A stretch of 47,696 nucleotides of DNA from Nitrospirota bacterium (GTDB lineage: Bacteria > Nitrospirota > UBA9217), in the NCBI GenBank assembly GCA_021814615.1, contig JAKAHZ010000011.1:1-47696 (forward strand), in the 5' to 3' direction. Positions 8,315 to 17,548 of this stretch are shown piece after piece. Made by a program: the position numbers and the translations under genes. The notes under the pieces were generated by a model. It was not told the DNA's origin, made no database searches, and saw nothing but the letters and a program-made list of their open reading frames with translations. Position 1 is the stretch's first letter. The number at the start of each line of letters is the position of its first letter.

Positions 8315-9789
8315 TTGATCAAACCCGCCAGAACGCCGGATGCGGAAAGACCGTCCATCGCCGGCGAAAGAGGATGCAGAATCAGGCCGGGCTGGAGGCC
8401 GAGCCAGAGGATCGCGACCGCCAGGAGGGCAAGAACAAGCGTCTCCCTGGCGTCGAGATCGGGAAGCATCGGGACGGCGGCTGTCCCGTGGAAAACGCGC
8501 TGAACGACCCTGAGGGAATAGACGGCGGCCAGCACAAGACCCGCTGCCGAGACGGATACGGCTGCGGTGTGGGCGGGGAAGGAACCTGCCAGGACCAGAA
8601 ATTCCGCGACGAAGTTGGCGAAGCCCGGCAGGCCGAGCGACGCAAGACAAAAGACGAGTCCCAGGGCGGAGAGGCGCGGCGCCAGGGACCAGAAACCTCC
8701 CATGCGTTCCATATCGCGCGTGTGCAGCCGTTCCTGGAGCAGACCGACGATGATGAAGAGCGCGCCGGTGCTGATCCCGTGAGCGACCATCTGCATGACC
8801 GCGCCCGATTGCGCTGCGGCGCTGCCCGCGAAGGCGCCCAGGAGCACGAATCCCATATGGCTTACGCTGGTATATGCCACGAGGCGTTTGAGATCCCGTT
8901 GTCCGAAGGCGACGACGGCGCCGTACAGAATGCCCAGGGCGGCCAGGGCCGCAGCGGCCGGGGCAAAGGCGGCGGAAGCCGCAGGAAAGAGCGGGATCAC
9001 GAAGCGGAGCAGTCCGTAGGCGCCGGTCTTGAGCAGGAGTCCGGCAAGGATCACGCTGCCTGCCGTGGGGGCTTCCGTATGCGCATCAGGCAGCCAGGTA
9101 TGGAAGGGAACGACGGGCAGCTTGACGGCAAAGGCCGCAAAGAAACCCAGCATCACGAGCAAGGATGCGGCTGGGCCGAGCGACGTGGTCTTGAGCAGGG
9201 CGTAGTCGAAGGTAAGGATGCCGGTCTCGGCCTGGTGGACGGACGCGAGGCTCAGGATCGAGAGGAGCATCAGGAGCCCCCCTGCCTGGGTGAAAAGGAA
9301 GAACTTGTACGACGCCGCGACGCGGTTCTCGTGGCCCCAGATATTGATCAGGAAGTACATGGGGATGAGCATCAGTTCCCAGAACACATAGAACAGGAAC
9401 AGGTCGAGGGAAAGGAACACGCCCAGGATGCCCGAAAGGATCCAGAGCAGATTGAAATGAAAGAACCCGACGCGCTCGCCGATCTCCTTCCAGGAGCAGA
9501 GGACCGATGCAAGGCCCAGTACGATGGTGAGGCTCACCAGGACCAGGCTCAGCCCGTCGGCTGCGAGATGGAGCCCGATGCCGAGCTGGGGGATCCAGGC
9601 GAGGCGAAGTTCCGCGATCCACGAGGATCCGGGGGCAGGCGCCGTCTGCCAGAGCGAAAGCACGAGGACTCCGTCAACCGCCAGCGCGAGGAGCGAGATC
9701 CACCGCGACAGGGAGTTCGCGCCGCGCCCGAAAGCCCAGGCTGCCGGACCGGCGATGAGCGGCACGATGATGAGCCAGAGCAGGATCAT
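8311..9789 (-). CDS. nuoM: NADH-quinone oxidoreductase subunit M
   Basis: This 492-residue antiporter-like subunit of complex I has about 14 transmembrane helices. Landmarks are DGLSLVLV, FYVFWELMLIPMYFLI with its conserved membrane glutamate, FHTWLPDAHTEAPTAGSVILAG and KRLVAYTSVSHMGFVLLG. Both ends overlap neighbours by ATGA: the start overlaps the nuoL stop and the stop overlaps the nuoN start. The K-L-M-N block is thus tightly packed, unlike the tract-filled junctions earlier in the operon. Confidence 0.97.
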   Translation of the reverse strand: MILLWLIIVPLIAGPAAWAFGRGANSLSRWISLLALAVDGVLVLSLWQTAPAPGSSWIAELRLAWIPQLGIGLHLAADGLSLVLVSLTIVLGLASVLCSWKEIGERVGFFHFNLLWILSGILGVFLSLDLFLFYVFWELMLIPMYFLINIWGHENRVAASYKFFLFTQAGGLLMLLSILSLASVHQAETGILTFDYALLKTTSLGPAASLLVMLGFFAAFAVKLPVVPFHTWLPDAHTEAPTAGSVILAGLLLKTGAYGLLRFVIPLFPAASAAFAPAAAALAALGILYGAVVAFGQRDLKRLVAYTSVSHMGFVLLGAFAGSAAAQSGAVMQMVAHGISTGALFIIVGLLQERLHTRDMERMGGFWSLAPRLSALGLVFCLASLGLPGFANFVAEFLVLAGSFPAHTAAVSVSAAGLVLAAVYSLRVVQRVFHGTAAVPMLPDLDARETLVLALLAVAILWLGLQPGLILHPLSPAMDGLSASGVLAGLIK

Positions 9790-11678
9790 CGGAAGATCGC
9801 CCTCCCCAGGAGGAAGACCGCGCCGAGGCCGATCCCGGCTGCGTACCAGCGTACCCTCCCATCCTGCGCGCGGCTGAGCAGACTGTTCAGGCCGTAAGCA
9901 ACACGGCTGATCCCGGTGTACAGGTCGTCGATCACGTCGTTCCGGTTCACCCTGCTGATCCAGAGGAAGGGGTTGATCAGCAGCTTTTCGTACAGGAAGT
10001 CGAATCCCCAGCCCGTTGACAGGAGATAGCGGATCTTCTCGACGAGCACGTTCGCCGAAAGCATTTCAATGAAGGGTCCGCGCCGCAGCCAGACCACGAA
10101 GGCAAGGACGATGCCCGCTGCCTGCACGACCTCCGTCGCCCCCAGGAGGAGCCATTCCGTGGAGGTGCTTTCCTTGAAGACCGCAGTCGTCGGCAGGACG
10201 GAGCCGAGGAAAAGGTCGAAGGGCCGGAAATTGCCGAGCACGCCGGGCAGTTCGAGGAATCCGCCGACGGAGGCGAGAACGGCAAGCACGACGAGCGGCA
10301 GCTCCATGCGGAGACCCGGCCGTTTCGTCACAACGATCCTGCGTTCGCCGAAAAAGACGAGGAAGAGCATGCGGAAGGTGTAGAGCGTCGTCAGGAACGC
10401 TCCGACCAGGCCGCCGAGCCAGAGCCAGACGCCGCCCCCGGGAGATGCCCACACATCCCGGAGGATCAGGTCCTTGCTGTAGAATCCCGCCGTCACGAAC
10501 GGCAGGGCGGAGAGCGATGCCGAGCCGATCAGGAAGGTCCAGAAGGTGAGCGGCAGCTCCCTGCGCAGTCCGCCCATGCGGTACATGTCCTGTTCATGGT
10601 GCTGGGCGTTGATGATCACGCCGGCCCCCAGGAAGAGAAGCGCTTTGAAAAAGGCGTGGGTCAGGAAATGGAACATTGCCGCAGACCAGGCGCCCGCGCC
10701 CAGGGCGAGGAACATGTACCCGATCTGGCTGATCGTGGAATAAGCGAGGACCCGTTTCAGGTCCCACTGCGCCAAGGCGGCCGCGCCTGCGAGAAGCAGG
10801 GTGAGTGCGCCGATGATTGCCACGGCATGCTGGACAACGGGCGCCAGCAGGAAGAGTGCGTGCATGCGGGCGATGAGATAGACGCCGGCCGTCACCATGG
10901 TCGCCGCGTGGATCAGGGCGCTCACCGGCGTGGGGCCGGCCATGGCGTCGGGAAGCCAGACCTGGAGCGGCAGCTGGGCGGATTTGCCCAGGGCTCCTCC
11001 CAGAAGGAGCGCGGCAACGGCAACGGCCAGCGGAGAACCGGCCGGGAAGCGCTGCGATGCAAGGCTTGCTATCACCGGGATGTCCAGGGTGCCGAGGTTC
11101 GTCACGAGCAGGAAAAGGCCGACGGCAAAGGCCGTATCGCCGATCCGCGTGGAGATGAAGGCTTTGCGCGCGGCCCGGCCGTTTGCCGGGTCCCGGTACC
11201 AGAACCCGATCAGGAGATAACTGCAGAGCCCCACGCCTTCCCATCCCAGGTAGAGCAGGAGCAGGTTGTCGGCGAGCACCAGGATGAGCATGGCGCCGAT
11301 GAAGAGATTGAGATAGGAGAAGAACCGGCTGTAGCCTTCGTCGTCCTGCATGTACTCCGTTGCGTAGAGATGGATCAGGAAACCCACGACGGTGATCACC
11401 AGGGCCATGAGCAGAGACAGGGCGTCCAGGCGCAGGGAGAAGGCGAAATCGAGACCTCCTGCGGAGATCCAGGTCCCGAGCGTCTGCGTATATGCCTGTC
11501 CCGAGGGAGGAGAGGTCAGGAATGCGGCTGCGATGAACATGGACAGCAAGGCAGACAGGCCGACAGAACCGCTCCCGATCGCAGCGACCGCAGGCCGAGG
11601 CAGACGTCTTCCCGCAAGCGCCAGGATGAGGAATCCGGCGAAGGGAAGGGCTGGTATGAGAGCGAGGAGTTCAGACAC
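9786..11678 (-). CDS. nuoL: NADH-quinone oxidoreductase subunit L
   Basis: This 630-residue largest antiporter-like subunit of complex I carries the long C-terminal lateral helix region that braces the membrane arm. Conserved features include GWEGVGLCSYLLIGFW, KSAQLPLQVWLPDAMAGPTPVSALIHAATMV and KRVLAYSTISQIGYMFLALG. I choose the GTG at 11678: AAGGA lies seven bases upstream and it sits 2 nt after the nuoK stop. The frame stays open further upstream into nuoK, but that extension is a shadow. The stop overlaps the nuoM ATG by 4 nt. Confidence 0.96.
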   Translation of the reverse strand: MSELLALIPALPFAGFLILALAGRRLPRPAVAAIGSGSVGLSALLSMFIAAAFLTSPPSGQAYTQTLGTWISAGGLDFAFSLRLDALSLLMALVITVVGFLIHLYATEYMQDDEGYSRFFSYLNLFIGAMLILVLADNLLLLYLGWEGVGLCSYLLIGFWYRDPANGRAARKAFISTRIGDTAFAVGLFLLVTNLGTLDIPVIASLASQRFPAGSPLAVAVAALLLGGALGKSAQLPLQVWLPDAMAGPTPVSALIHAATMVTAGVYLIARMHALFLLAPVVQHAVAIIGALTLLLAGAAALAQWDLKRVLAYSTISQIGYMFLALGAGAWSAAMFHFLTHAFFKALLFLGAGVIINAQHHEQDMYRMGGLRRELPLTFWTFLIGSASLSALPFVTAGFYSKDLILRDVWASPGGGVWLWLGGLVGAFLTTLYTFRMLFLVFFGERRIVVTKRPGLRMELPLVVLAVLASVGGFLELPGVLGNFRPFDLFLGSVLPTTAVFKESTSTEWLLLGATEVVQAAGIVLAFVVWLRRGPFIEMLSANVLVEKIRYLLSTGWGFDFLYEKLLINPFLWISRVNRNDVIDDLYTGISRVAYGLNSLLSRAQDGRVRWYAAGIGLGAVFLLGRAIFR

Positions 11679-11680
11679 GA

Positions 11681-11992
11681 TCAGTCCTTCAGTGCATTCA
11701 TCTTGTCCGTGTCCAGGGTCTGGAACTGCCGGTAGAGCTGGATCACGAGGGCGAGGCCCACGGAGACTTCGGCGGCGGCCATGGTCAGGATGAAGATGAA
11801 CATCACCTGACCGTCCGGCTCTCCCCACCGGGCGCCGGCAACGATGAAGGCGAGGCCCGCCGCGTTCAGCATGATCTCGACGGACATGAGCATGAACACG
11901 ATATTCCTGCGCACGAGCACGCCGGCAAGGCCGAGGCTGAAGAGGATCGCCGCCAGGATCATGCCGTGTTCCATGGGGATCGGTGCCGTCAT
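11681..11992 (-). CDS. nuoK: NADH-quinone oxidoreductase subunit K
   Basis: This 103-residue, three-helix membrane subunit of complex I has the family core [20 protein letters not shown], which includes the conserved membrane glutamate of the E-channel region, and a C-terminal [13 protein letters not shown]. The ATG at 11992 follows the nuoJ stop by 9 nt. A later ATG before [11 protein letters not shown] is possible and would give a 97-residue protein closer to the typical length of about 100. Confidence 0.95.
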   Translation of the reverse strand: MTAPIPMEHGMILAAILFSLGLAGVLVRRNIVFMLMSVEIMLNAAGLAFIVAGARWGEPDGQVMFIFILTMAAAEVSVGLALVIQLYRQFQTLDTDKMNALKD

Positions 11993-12001
11993 GTCGCCTT
12001 C

Positions 12002-12511
12002 TTACCTTTCTCCCTTCGTTTCGTCTTCCTGCCGTCCCAGATGATAGGCCCCTACGAGGCCCGCAAGGAGCAGCATGGACGCCAGCTCCACGCCGAGCAC
12101 ATAGGGGCCGAAGAGCGCGATGCCGACCTGCTTGGGCGGCACCAGGTCCATGCGCGAAAGGCGCTCGTGCTCCGCCGTCAGGAAATAGGCAAGCTCCCCG
12201 GCAAGGACCAGGCAGAGCAGGGCGGGACCCCGCCAGATGCCGGGGGCGAGCAGGCCTTGCTCCTGCTGCACCGTCGCACTGCTCAGGTTCAGCATCATGA
12301 TGGCGAAAATGAAGAGGACCATGATCGCTCCGGCATAGACGATCACTTCCAGCGCGGCGATGAACGGCGCGCCGAGCGTGAAGAAGATCAGGGCGACAGC
12401 AAGGAGCGAGACGATGAGGTACAGCAGCGCGTGCACGGCATTGGTCCGCGTGATGACCATGCCGGTTGCCGCGACGGCGATGAAGGCGGATATGTAGAAG
12501 AGAAAGTTCAT
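12002..12511 (-). CDS. nuoJ: NADH-quinone oxidoreductase subunit J
   Basis: This 169-residue membrane subunit of complex I has five predicted helices and the signature ALEVIVYAGAIMVLFIFAIMML. The ATG at 12511 gives MNFLFYISAF, the usual NuoJ start. The frame is open upstream into a repeat tract but that part is not NuoJ-like. No Shine-Dalgarno sequence is visible before the ATG; the tract at 12519-12552 ends 8 nt upstream, so translation may rely on something else. Confidence 0.95.
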   Translation of the reverse strand: MNFLFYISAFIAVAATGMVITRTNAVHALLYLIVSLLAVALIFFTLGAPFIAALEVIVYAGAIMVLFIFAIMMLNLSSATVQQEQGLLAPGIWRGPALLCLVLAGELAYFLTAEHERLSRMDLVPPKQVGIALFGPYVLGVELASMLLLAGLVGAYHLGRQEDETKGER

Positions 12512-12518
12512 AGGATCA

Positions 12519-12976
12519 TTTGCCGCGAAGACACAAAGACTCAAAGAACGGCGGTCATGCAATCATTCGTTTGATGCCCTCTTTAATGACCGGTACGTTG
12601 AAATTTATCAGGAATCCGAGCCGCTTGCCGGTCAATTTCAGATGACTGAGTAATTGAGCTTCCCATACCGGGTGTACGTCGTCAACTGCCTTGAGTTCAC
12701 AGATTACGGTTTCTTCCACAAGGACGTCAAGGCGCAGCCCTTCATCAAAGACCAAATGATCATATTTGATGGGAAGATCAACTTGCCGGCGATAGTGCAG
12801 CTGTCTTTTCGACAATTCATGACAAAAACAGGTTTCATAGACCTTTTCGAGAAGGCCCGGTCCCAGCGCTTTATGTACGACGTATGCTGAATTGACGATC
12901 ATTTTTGCTATCGCTTCTTCACGTTCCGACGGTTTCATTTGATTTCCTTCGCGTCTTTGTGTCTTCGTGGCAAAAA
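12519..12976. repeat. Inverted pair of GAAGACACAAAG-type tracts bracketing a GxxExxY gene
   Basis: The left arm at 12519-12552 contains GCCGCGAAGACACAAAGACT. The right arm at 12945-12976, read on the opposite strand, contains GCCACGAAGACACAAAGACG. The arms are near-identical over about 25 nt and face each other. Each is built from a loose 8-9 nt unit (GAAGACACAAAGAC...). The GxxExxY gene fills the space between them almost exactly. The whole 0.46-kb unit sits between nuoI and nuoJ and looks like an inserted module rather than normal operon spacing. Confidence 0.85.
12555..12938 (-). CDS. GxxExxY-family protein (first copy)
   Basis: This 127-residue protein carries the naming motif as GLLEKVYE and the downstream pattern RLDVLVEETVICELKAVDD, which resembles the D...ExK core of PD-(D/E)XK nuclease folds. 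The cellular role of this family is not known to me. The ATG at 12938 has AAGGA seven bases upstream, partly supplied by the repeat tract. A longer frame from 12980 only translates the tract and is rejected. The gene lies inside the nuo operon between nuoI and nuoJ in the same orientation, so it is co-transcribed. It is unrelated to complex I as far as the sequence shows. A second, divergent copy lies at the F/G junction. Confidence 0.9.
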   Translation of the reverse strand: MKPSEREEAIAKMIVNSAYVVHKALGPGLLEKVYETCFCHELSKRQLHYRRQVDLPIKYDHLVFDEGLRLDVLVEETVICELKAVDDVHPVWEAQLLSHLKLTGKRLGFLINFNVPVIKEGIKRMIA

Positions 12977-12980
12977 GCAC

Positions 12981-13496
12981 TTATGGCAGCAAACTCTTCA
13001 CGTCCACCGGTTTTTCCTCGTTCTGCGCTTCGCCCTTGTCCTTGCCGCCGACGGCCAGGCCCGCGACGCGGTAGAAACTGTACCCGTGATACTTGCCCTG
13101 GCCGCTGATCAGGAGGTTCTCCTTCTCGTAGACAAGGTTCTTGCGCAGGTACTCGCCCATCTCGAAATCCGGCGTGAGCTGGATCGCATAGGTCGGGCAG
13201 GCCTCCTCACAGTACCCGCAGAAGATACAGCGGGAGAAATTGATCCGGAAGAAGGCCGGGTATCTCCGGCCGGTCTCGTCCTCCGCGGCCTGGAGCGCGA
13301 TGCAGTCCACCGGGCAGGCGGCGGAGCAGAGATGGCAGGCGACACAACGCTCCTTGCCGTCGGGATCACGGGACAGGATGATCCTGCCGCGCCAGCGGGG
13401 AGGAAGATAGGGCCGCTCCTCGGGGTACTGGATCGTTACCCGCTTGCGGAACATGGTGACCAGTACGGTCCAGAGCGATTTCAGGATGCTGAGCAT
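12981..13496 (-). CDS. nuoI: NADH-quinone oxidoreductase subunit I
   Basis: This 171-residue ferredoxin-like subunit carries the two [4Fe-4S] clusters (N6a, N6b) that pass electrons towards NuoB. Both motifs are intact: [15 protein letters not shown] and [14 protein letters not shown]. The ATG at 13496 is preceded by AAAGGA at good distance. The reading frame upstream runs through a repeat tract and is excluded. Its stop lies 5 nt from the right arm of the GxxExxY module, so the module begins immediately after nuoI. Confidence 0.97.
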   Translation of the reverse strand: MLSILKSLWTVLVTMFRKRVTIQYPEERPYLPPRWRGRIILSRDPDGKERCVACHLCSAACPVDCIALQAAEDETGRRYPAFFRINFSRCIFCGYCEEACPTYAIQLTPDFEMGEYLRKNLVYEKENLLISGQGKYHGYSFYRVAGLAVGGKDKGEAQNEEKPVDVKSLLP

Positions 13497-13506
13497 GGTA
13501 ATCCTT

Positions 13507-13535
13507 TTGCCGCGAAAACGCGAAGGCCCGAAGAG
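13507..13535. repeat. Single GCGAA-type tract in the nuoH-nuoI gap
   Basis: TTGCCGCGAAAACGCGAAGG and the following CCCGAAGAG belong to the same family as the arms around the GxxExxY gene at 12555. A convincing opposing arm is not seen in the remaining 35 nt before nuoH, so this is a solo or eroded copy. Confidence 0.65.
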
Positions 13536-13570
13536 AACCAACGACAAGCATGGCACTTCGCGATATGCGG

Positions 13571-14524
13571 CTATCCTTTCAGTAGCACGAACGCTCCCGT
13601 TGCCAGCAGGTTCAGCAGAGCCACGGGCAGGCAGACCTTCCAGCCGAAGGCCATCAATTGATCATACCGCGGCCGGGGGAGCGTGGCCCGGATCAGGATG
13701 AACAAGGCGATGAACAGGAACGTCTTGGCCAGGTACCAGGCCAGAGGCGGCAGCCAGGGACCCTGCCATCCCCCGAGGAACAGCACGGCGACGAGCGACG
13801 AGATCAGGGTGATGCCGAGGTATTCGCCCAGGAAGAAGAGGCCGAACTTGAGGCCCGAATATTCGGAATGGAATCCGGCGACGAGCTCGCTCTCCGCTTC
13901 GGGCAGATCGAAGGGGAGCCGGTGGGTCTCGGCGATGCCGGCGATCAGGAAGACGATGAACCCGAAGAACTGGGGAACGATGAACCAGGTGTCCTGCTGG
14001 GCCTCGACGATCCGCGCCAGGTCGAAGGAACCCGCCTGCATCACCACGCCCATGAGCGACAGGCCCATGAAGACCTCGTAGGCGAGCATCTGGGCCGACG
14101 ACCGCAGGCCGCCGATGAGCGAGTATTTGCTGCCCGACGCCCATCCTGCAAGGGCGACGCTGTAGACGCCGAGCGACGACATGCCGAGGAAGAAGAGCAG
14201 TCCGATATTCAGGTCGATCACGGCCAGGCCGGGCGCAAAGGGGACCACGGCAAAGGAGAGAAGCGTCACGATCACGATGATCGCCGGCGCGACGACGAAT
14301 ACGGGCCGGTCGGCAAAGGGCGGGACCCAGTCCTCCTTGAAGAGCACCTTGACCATGTCGACGACGACCTGGAGCAGGCCGAAGGGGCCCACGCGGTTCG
14401 GGCCGTATCGCTCCTGCCAGAGCGCGAGCAGCCTGCGTTCAAGCCAGATCAAGAGCCCTCCGACGGAAAGCAGGGCCGCAAGGATGCCGAAGGTGCGGAT
14501 GAGGACCATGACTGTTTCATTCAT
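13571..14524 (-). CDS. nuoH: NADH-quinone oxidoreductase subunit H
   Basis: This 317-residue membrane subunit forms part of the quinone chamber of complex I. It has [21 protein letters not shown] near the start, the quinone-site loop with [20 protein letters not shown], and eight or so helices. Glutamates of the E-channel are present in these blocks. The ATG at 14524 overlaps the end of nuoG by 8 nt (ATGAATGA), so the two are translationally coupled. The length is typical. Confidence 0.97.
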   Translation of the reverse strand: MNETVMVLIRTFGILAALLSVGGLLIWLERRLLALWQERYGPNRVGPFGLLQVVVDMVKVLFKEDWVPPFADRPVFVVAPAIIVIVTLLSFAVVPFAPGLAVIDLNIGLLFFLGMSSLGVYSVALAGWASGSKYSLIGGLRSSAQMLAYEVFMGLSLMGVVMQAGSFDLARIVEAQQDTWFIVPQFFGFIVFLIAGIAETHRLPFDLPEAESELVAGFHSEYSGLKFGLFFLGEYLGITLISSLVAVLFLGGWQGPWLPPLAWYLAKTFLFIALFILIRATLPRPRYDQLMAFGWKVCLPVALLNLLATGAFVLLKG

Positions 14525-17099
14525 GGGAAGCGTTGCCTCCCGTTGCCTGCCGGGGTATGTCTTCCGCTCGCCGGGCCATCTCCGCGATCGCAGGCGCCTG
14601 CATGCTGAGCTCTTCTGAACCGAAGATCCGGTATCGAGGGGGCGCGACGGTTGCTTCCCAATCCTCGCTCCCGATCGTTTCCGGGCCGATATACCCTGGA
14701 GCCGAGCCGGTCGGCTCGATCAGCCGCACTCCGCTTTCGCCGCTGTTGGTCTCTTCGCCGGTCTCCTGCGGGGATTTCCCGAGCGCCTGCACGGAATTCC
14801 ATCCCGGTGACCAGTATCGGGGCGTAAGCGCCGGCGGAGGCGCTCCCTCGTGGCCTTCCATGGAATAAGCCAGCGCCGTATCTGCGTCATCCGCCGGTTT
14901 GGGCTCGTGCACATCCGCGCCGGCGGTCATGGCGGTCCTGCCGCTGAACCGGTGGGACTGGCGCGGGATCTTCTGCCCGGCAACGCGGAAGGAAGCCGGG
15001 GGAGCGGCAGAGGACGCGGGAGCGAGGAGCGGGAACTCGCGCCCGAGCAATGCGGTTACGTCATCCAGCCGTGTCTCGCTGCCGGGGGGCTGCTTTCCCA
15101 TGCTCCGCTGGAGATCATCGAACCATTCCCATCCTGCCTGGACATCGCCTTCTGCAAGGAAGACCTGGAAGAATCGTTGCGCACGCGCCTCGCTGCTCAC
15201 GAGCGTGCCCGAGGATTCGGCAAAGGTTGCCGCAGGCAGCACGATCTCGGCCCGTTCGACCGTGGGATTCCTGAGATGGTCAAGGACGATCACGTGGCGG
15301 GCCTTCCGGAAGAAGGCGTCCACCTCCCGCCGGCCTGCCCTGCGGTAGAGATCGTTCTCGGCAATGATCACCGTATCAGCCAGCCCGTCCTGCATGCGGG
15401 TAAACGCCTCGTCCAGCGTCCTGCCGCCGAGCAGCCCCGATCCCAGGGTGTTGCATTCGGGCAGGACGAAGGAGAGCTGTGCGCTCGGTCCGGCCAGGCA
15501 GAGCGCGCGGCTGATGTTCGCTGCCGCGGCAAGGACCTGCTCGTTCAGGCATCCGGTCCCCGATACGATCACCGGGTGCTTGGCCGCCTTGAGAAAAGCG
15601 GCGATCTCGCGCGCGAGCGCAGGAATGTCCTGCCCGGTTCCGTCCGCCGCAAGCGGAAGTTCCGGCGCTGACGGCTCGATTTCCCGGGCGATTGCGAACC
15701 CCAGACGGGCGATCCCGACTGGATCGGCACGAAAGGCGCGCAGGGCGATGTCGTCGATCCGCGTGGCATAGGGAGTGGCGACGAAGAGGGGACTTCTTGC
15801 GCCAGCTCCCGAGTTTCTGACCGCATTGTCATCCCAGGCAGGGAGCCGCATCTTCGCCGCGATCTCGAACTGTTTGTTCCTGACCGACTGCCTGATCGCG
15901 AGGGCAAGCAGGGGCGCTGTGTTCGGCGCATCCTCGCCCAGAACCAGGACCGCGTCGGCGGCGCGGATATCCTGGAGCGACGGCGTCCGCGCTGGCCCCT
16001 CCCGCAGGATCGCGACGATCCTGGCAACCAGACGGTGCTCGGTGTCCGAGAGGCCTGCGAAAAAATTCTCCGGACCGACCAGCTTTCGCAGGAGGAAATT
16101 CGTTTCCAGCGATGCGCGGGGCGACCCGATGCCGATGACGCCCTTTGCCGATGCCAGGATCTTCGTGATTTGATCGACAGCTGCCTGCTTCCCGATCTTT
16201 CTGCTCTCCTCGCCGTGGGGTTTCCCGCCAGAAGCGGAGAAGGGAAGGCAGGTGGCCGAGCGGATACGTTTTTCGCTGTTCACGAATTCGTATCCGAACC
16301 TTCCGCGGTCGCAGAGGAAATAGCTGTTCACGTCGCGGTGGTGCCGGTTCAGGATGCGCCGCAGGGAGCCGTAGCGCTCGCCGGCGATGGTATTGCATCC
16401 CACGCCGCAATGCACGCAGACCGACGGCGCGGTCTGGAGGTCCCATTTGCGCGTGTAGTGCCGTTTCAGCGTCTTGTCCGTGAAGACGCCGGTGGGGCAG
16501 ACCTCCACCAGGTTGCCGCTGAACTCGCTCTCGAGCGCGCCGTCCTCGTGCCTGCCGAAGTAAACGTTGTCGTGGCAGGAGAAGACGTTCAGGTCGCGGC
16601 CGCCGGCAATGCCGCGGTAGAACCGCACGCAGCGGTAGCATTGGATGCAGCGGTTCATCTCGTGGTTGACGAAGGGTCCCAGGTACTGGTTCCGGTGCGT
16701 CCGCTTGGGAAACCGTTTCCTCCGGTACACGTGGCCGGTCATGACCGTCATATCCTGAAGGTGGCATTCGCCGCCTTCGTCGCAGACCGGGCAGTCGTGG
16801 GGATGGTTCAGCATGAGCCATTCGATGACGCTGGCGCGGAAGGACCGGGCCTCGGCGTCGTCGACGGACAGCCGCATGCCCTCGGCAACGGGCGTCATGC
16901 AGGACATGACGATCCTGCCCCGCGTGTCCTTCTCGTCCTTGAAGAGCTTCACCGCGCACTGGCGGCAGGCGCCGACGGAGTGCATGGCCGGGTGCCAGCA
17001 GAAGTAGGGCAGATCGAAACCCAGGGTCAGGCAGGCCTGGAGCAGGTTCTGATCTGGCTTGACCTCGTAGGGCTTGCTGTCGATGTAGATGGTGACCAT
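14517..17099 (-). CDS. nuoG: NADH-quinone oxidoreductase subunit G, long E. coli-type
   Basis: This 860-residue peripheral subunit holds Fe-S clusters. Residues about 1-80 carry the [2Fe-2S] cysteines (CWHP...GACRQC). [17 protein letters not shown] gives the His-Cys3 cluster site and [12 protein letters not shown] begins the next site. CVHCGVGC with a fourth Cys after 27 residues matches the extra N7 cluster known from E. coli-type enzymes. A molybdopterin-like fold follows, without visible cofactor function. The C-terminal extension has SMEGHEG and [12 protein letters not shown], as in long NuoG proteins. The ATG at 17099 gives [13 protein letters not shown]. It has no Shine-Dalgarno sequence because a repeat arm ends 4 nt upstream. 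Confidence 0.96.
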   Translation of the reverse strand: MVTIYIDSKPYEVKPDQNLLQACLTLGFDLPYFCWHPAMHSVGACRQCAVKLFKDEKDTRGRIVMSCMTPVAEGMRLSVDDAEARSFRASVIEWLMLNHPHDCPVCDEGGECHLQDMTVMTGHVYRRKRFPKRTHRNQYLGPFVNHEMNRCIQCYRCVRFYRGIAGGRDLNVFSCHDNVYFGRHEDGALESEFSGNLVEVCPTGVFTDKTLKRHYTRKWDLQTAPSVCVHCGVGCNTIAGERYGSLRRILNRHHRDVNSYFLCDRGRFGYEFVNSEKRIRSATCLPFSASGGKPHGEESRKIGKQAAVDQITKILASAKGVIGIGSPRASLETNFLLRKLVGPENFFAGLSDTEHRLVARIVAILREGPARTPSLQDIRAADAVLVLGEDAPNTAPLLALAIRQSVRNKQFEIAAKMRLPAWDDNAVRNSGAGARSPLFVATPYATRIDDIALRAFRADPVGIARLGFAIAREIEPSAPELPLAADGTGQDIPALAREIAAFLKAAKHPVIVSGTGCLNEQVLAAAANISRALCLAGPSAQLSFVLPECNTLGSGLLGGRTLDEAFTRMQDGLADTVIIAENDLYRRAGRREVDAFFRKARHVIVLDHLRNPTVERAEIVLPAATFAESSGTLVSSEARAQRFFQVFLAEGDVQAGWEWFDDLQRSMGKQPPGSETRLDDVTALLGREFPLLAPASSAAPPASFRVAGQKIPRQSHRFSGRTAMTAGADVHEPKPADDADTALAYSMEGHEGAPPPALTPRYWSPGWNSVQALGKSPQETGEETNSGESGVRLIEPTGSAPGYIGPETIGSEDWEATVAPPRYRIFGSEELSMQAPAIAEMARRAEDIPRQATGGNASHE

Positions 17100-17103
17100 A
17101 TCT

Positions 17104-17541
17104 TTGACACTGAGGACACTGAACATGTATGACTAAAACACTTTCCTTTTGATAGTCAATTTCGGACCGAAATTGATCAACAAACCAACGCGCGCTCCGC
17201 TCGCTTTAAGATAATTGACAAGTTGGACCTCGTGAATGCTTGCCAGCTCGGAGACGGCCTTCAGCTCGATAACGACTTTTTCTTCAACTAGAATGTCTGT
17301 GATATATTCACCAACGACCTTTCCATCGAATTTGACTTTTATTACCGGGACCTGCTGCTCTGCTCGCATGCCTTCTCTTGTGAGGACGATTATCAGGGCA
17401 TTTTCATAGACCTTTTCGAGGAAGCCATATCCAAGCTTGCGATGGACCTCGTGAACGCAGCGAAGGATATTGTTCGTCAGATCAGAATAGAGGTAGTTGT
17501 CATATTGCTTCTTCATAGCTTTTCAGTGTCCTCAGTGTCTA
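17104..17541. repeat. Inverted pair of ACACTGAGGACACTGA tracts bracketing the second GxxExxY gene
   Basis: The left arm at 17104-17122 reads TTGACACTGAGGACACTGAA. The right arm at 17519-17541, on the opposite strand, reads TTTAGACACTGAGGACACTG and continues AAAAG. The 17-nt core is identical and the arms face each other around the GxxExxY gene at 17133-17516. The architecture matches the module at 12519-12976 but the arm sequence is of another flavour, so the arms did not come from a simple copy of that module. Confidence 0.85.
17133..17516 (-). CDS. GxxExxY-family protein (second copy)
   Basis: This 127-residue protein has GFLEKVYE (the GxxExxY signature) and YITDILVEEKVVIELKAVSE, fitting a PD-(D/E)XK-like D...ExK core. 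It ends in basic residues. By eye it differs from the copy at 12555 over most positions outside the motifs, so the two arrived separately or diverged long ago. The ATG at 17516 lies just inside the right repeat arm, with only a weak purine run (GAAAAG) as possible ribosome-binding site. It sits between nuoF and nuoG in operon orientation. Function is unknown. Confidence 0.9.
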   Translation of the reverse strand: MKKQYDNYLYSDLTNNILRCVHEVHRKLGYGFLEKVYENALIIVLTREGMRAEQQVPVIKVKFDGKVVGEYITDILVEEKVVIELKAVSELASIHEVQLVNYLKASGARVGLLINFGPKLTIKRKVF

Positions 17542-17548
17542 AAGGACG

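Noticed and set aside
12939-12980. N-terminal extension of the first GxxExxY protein from 12980
   Set aside because: The added codons translate the repeat tract; the ATG at 12938 has a good AAGGA upstream.
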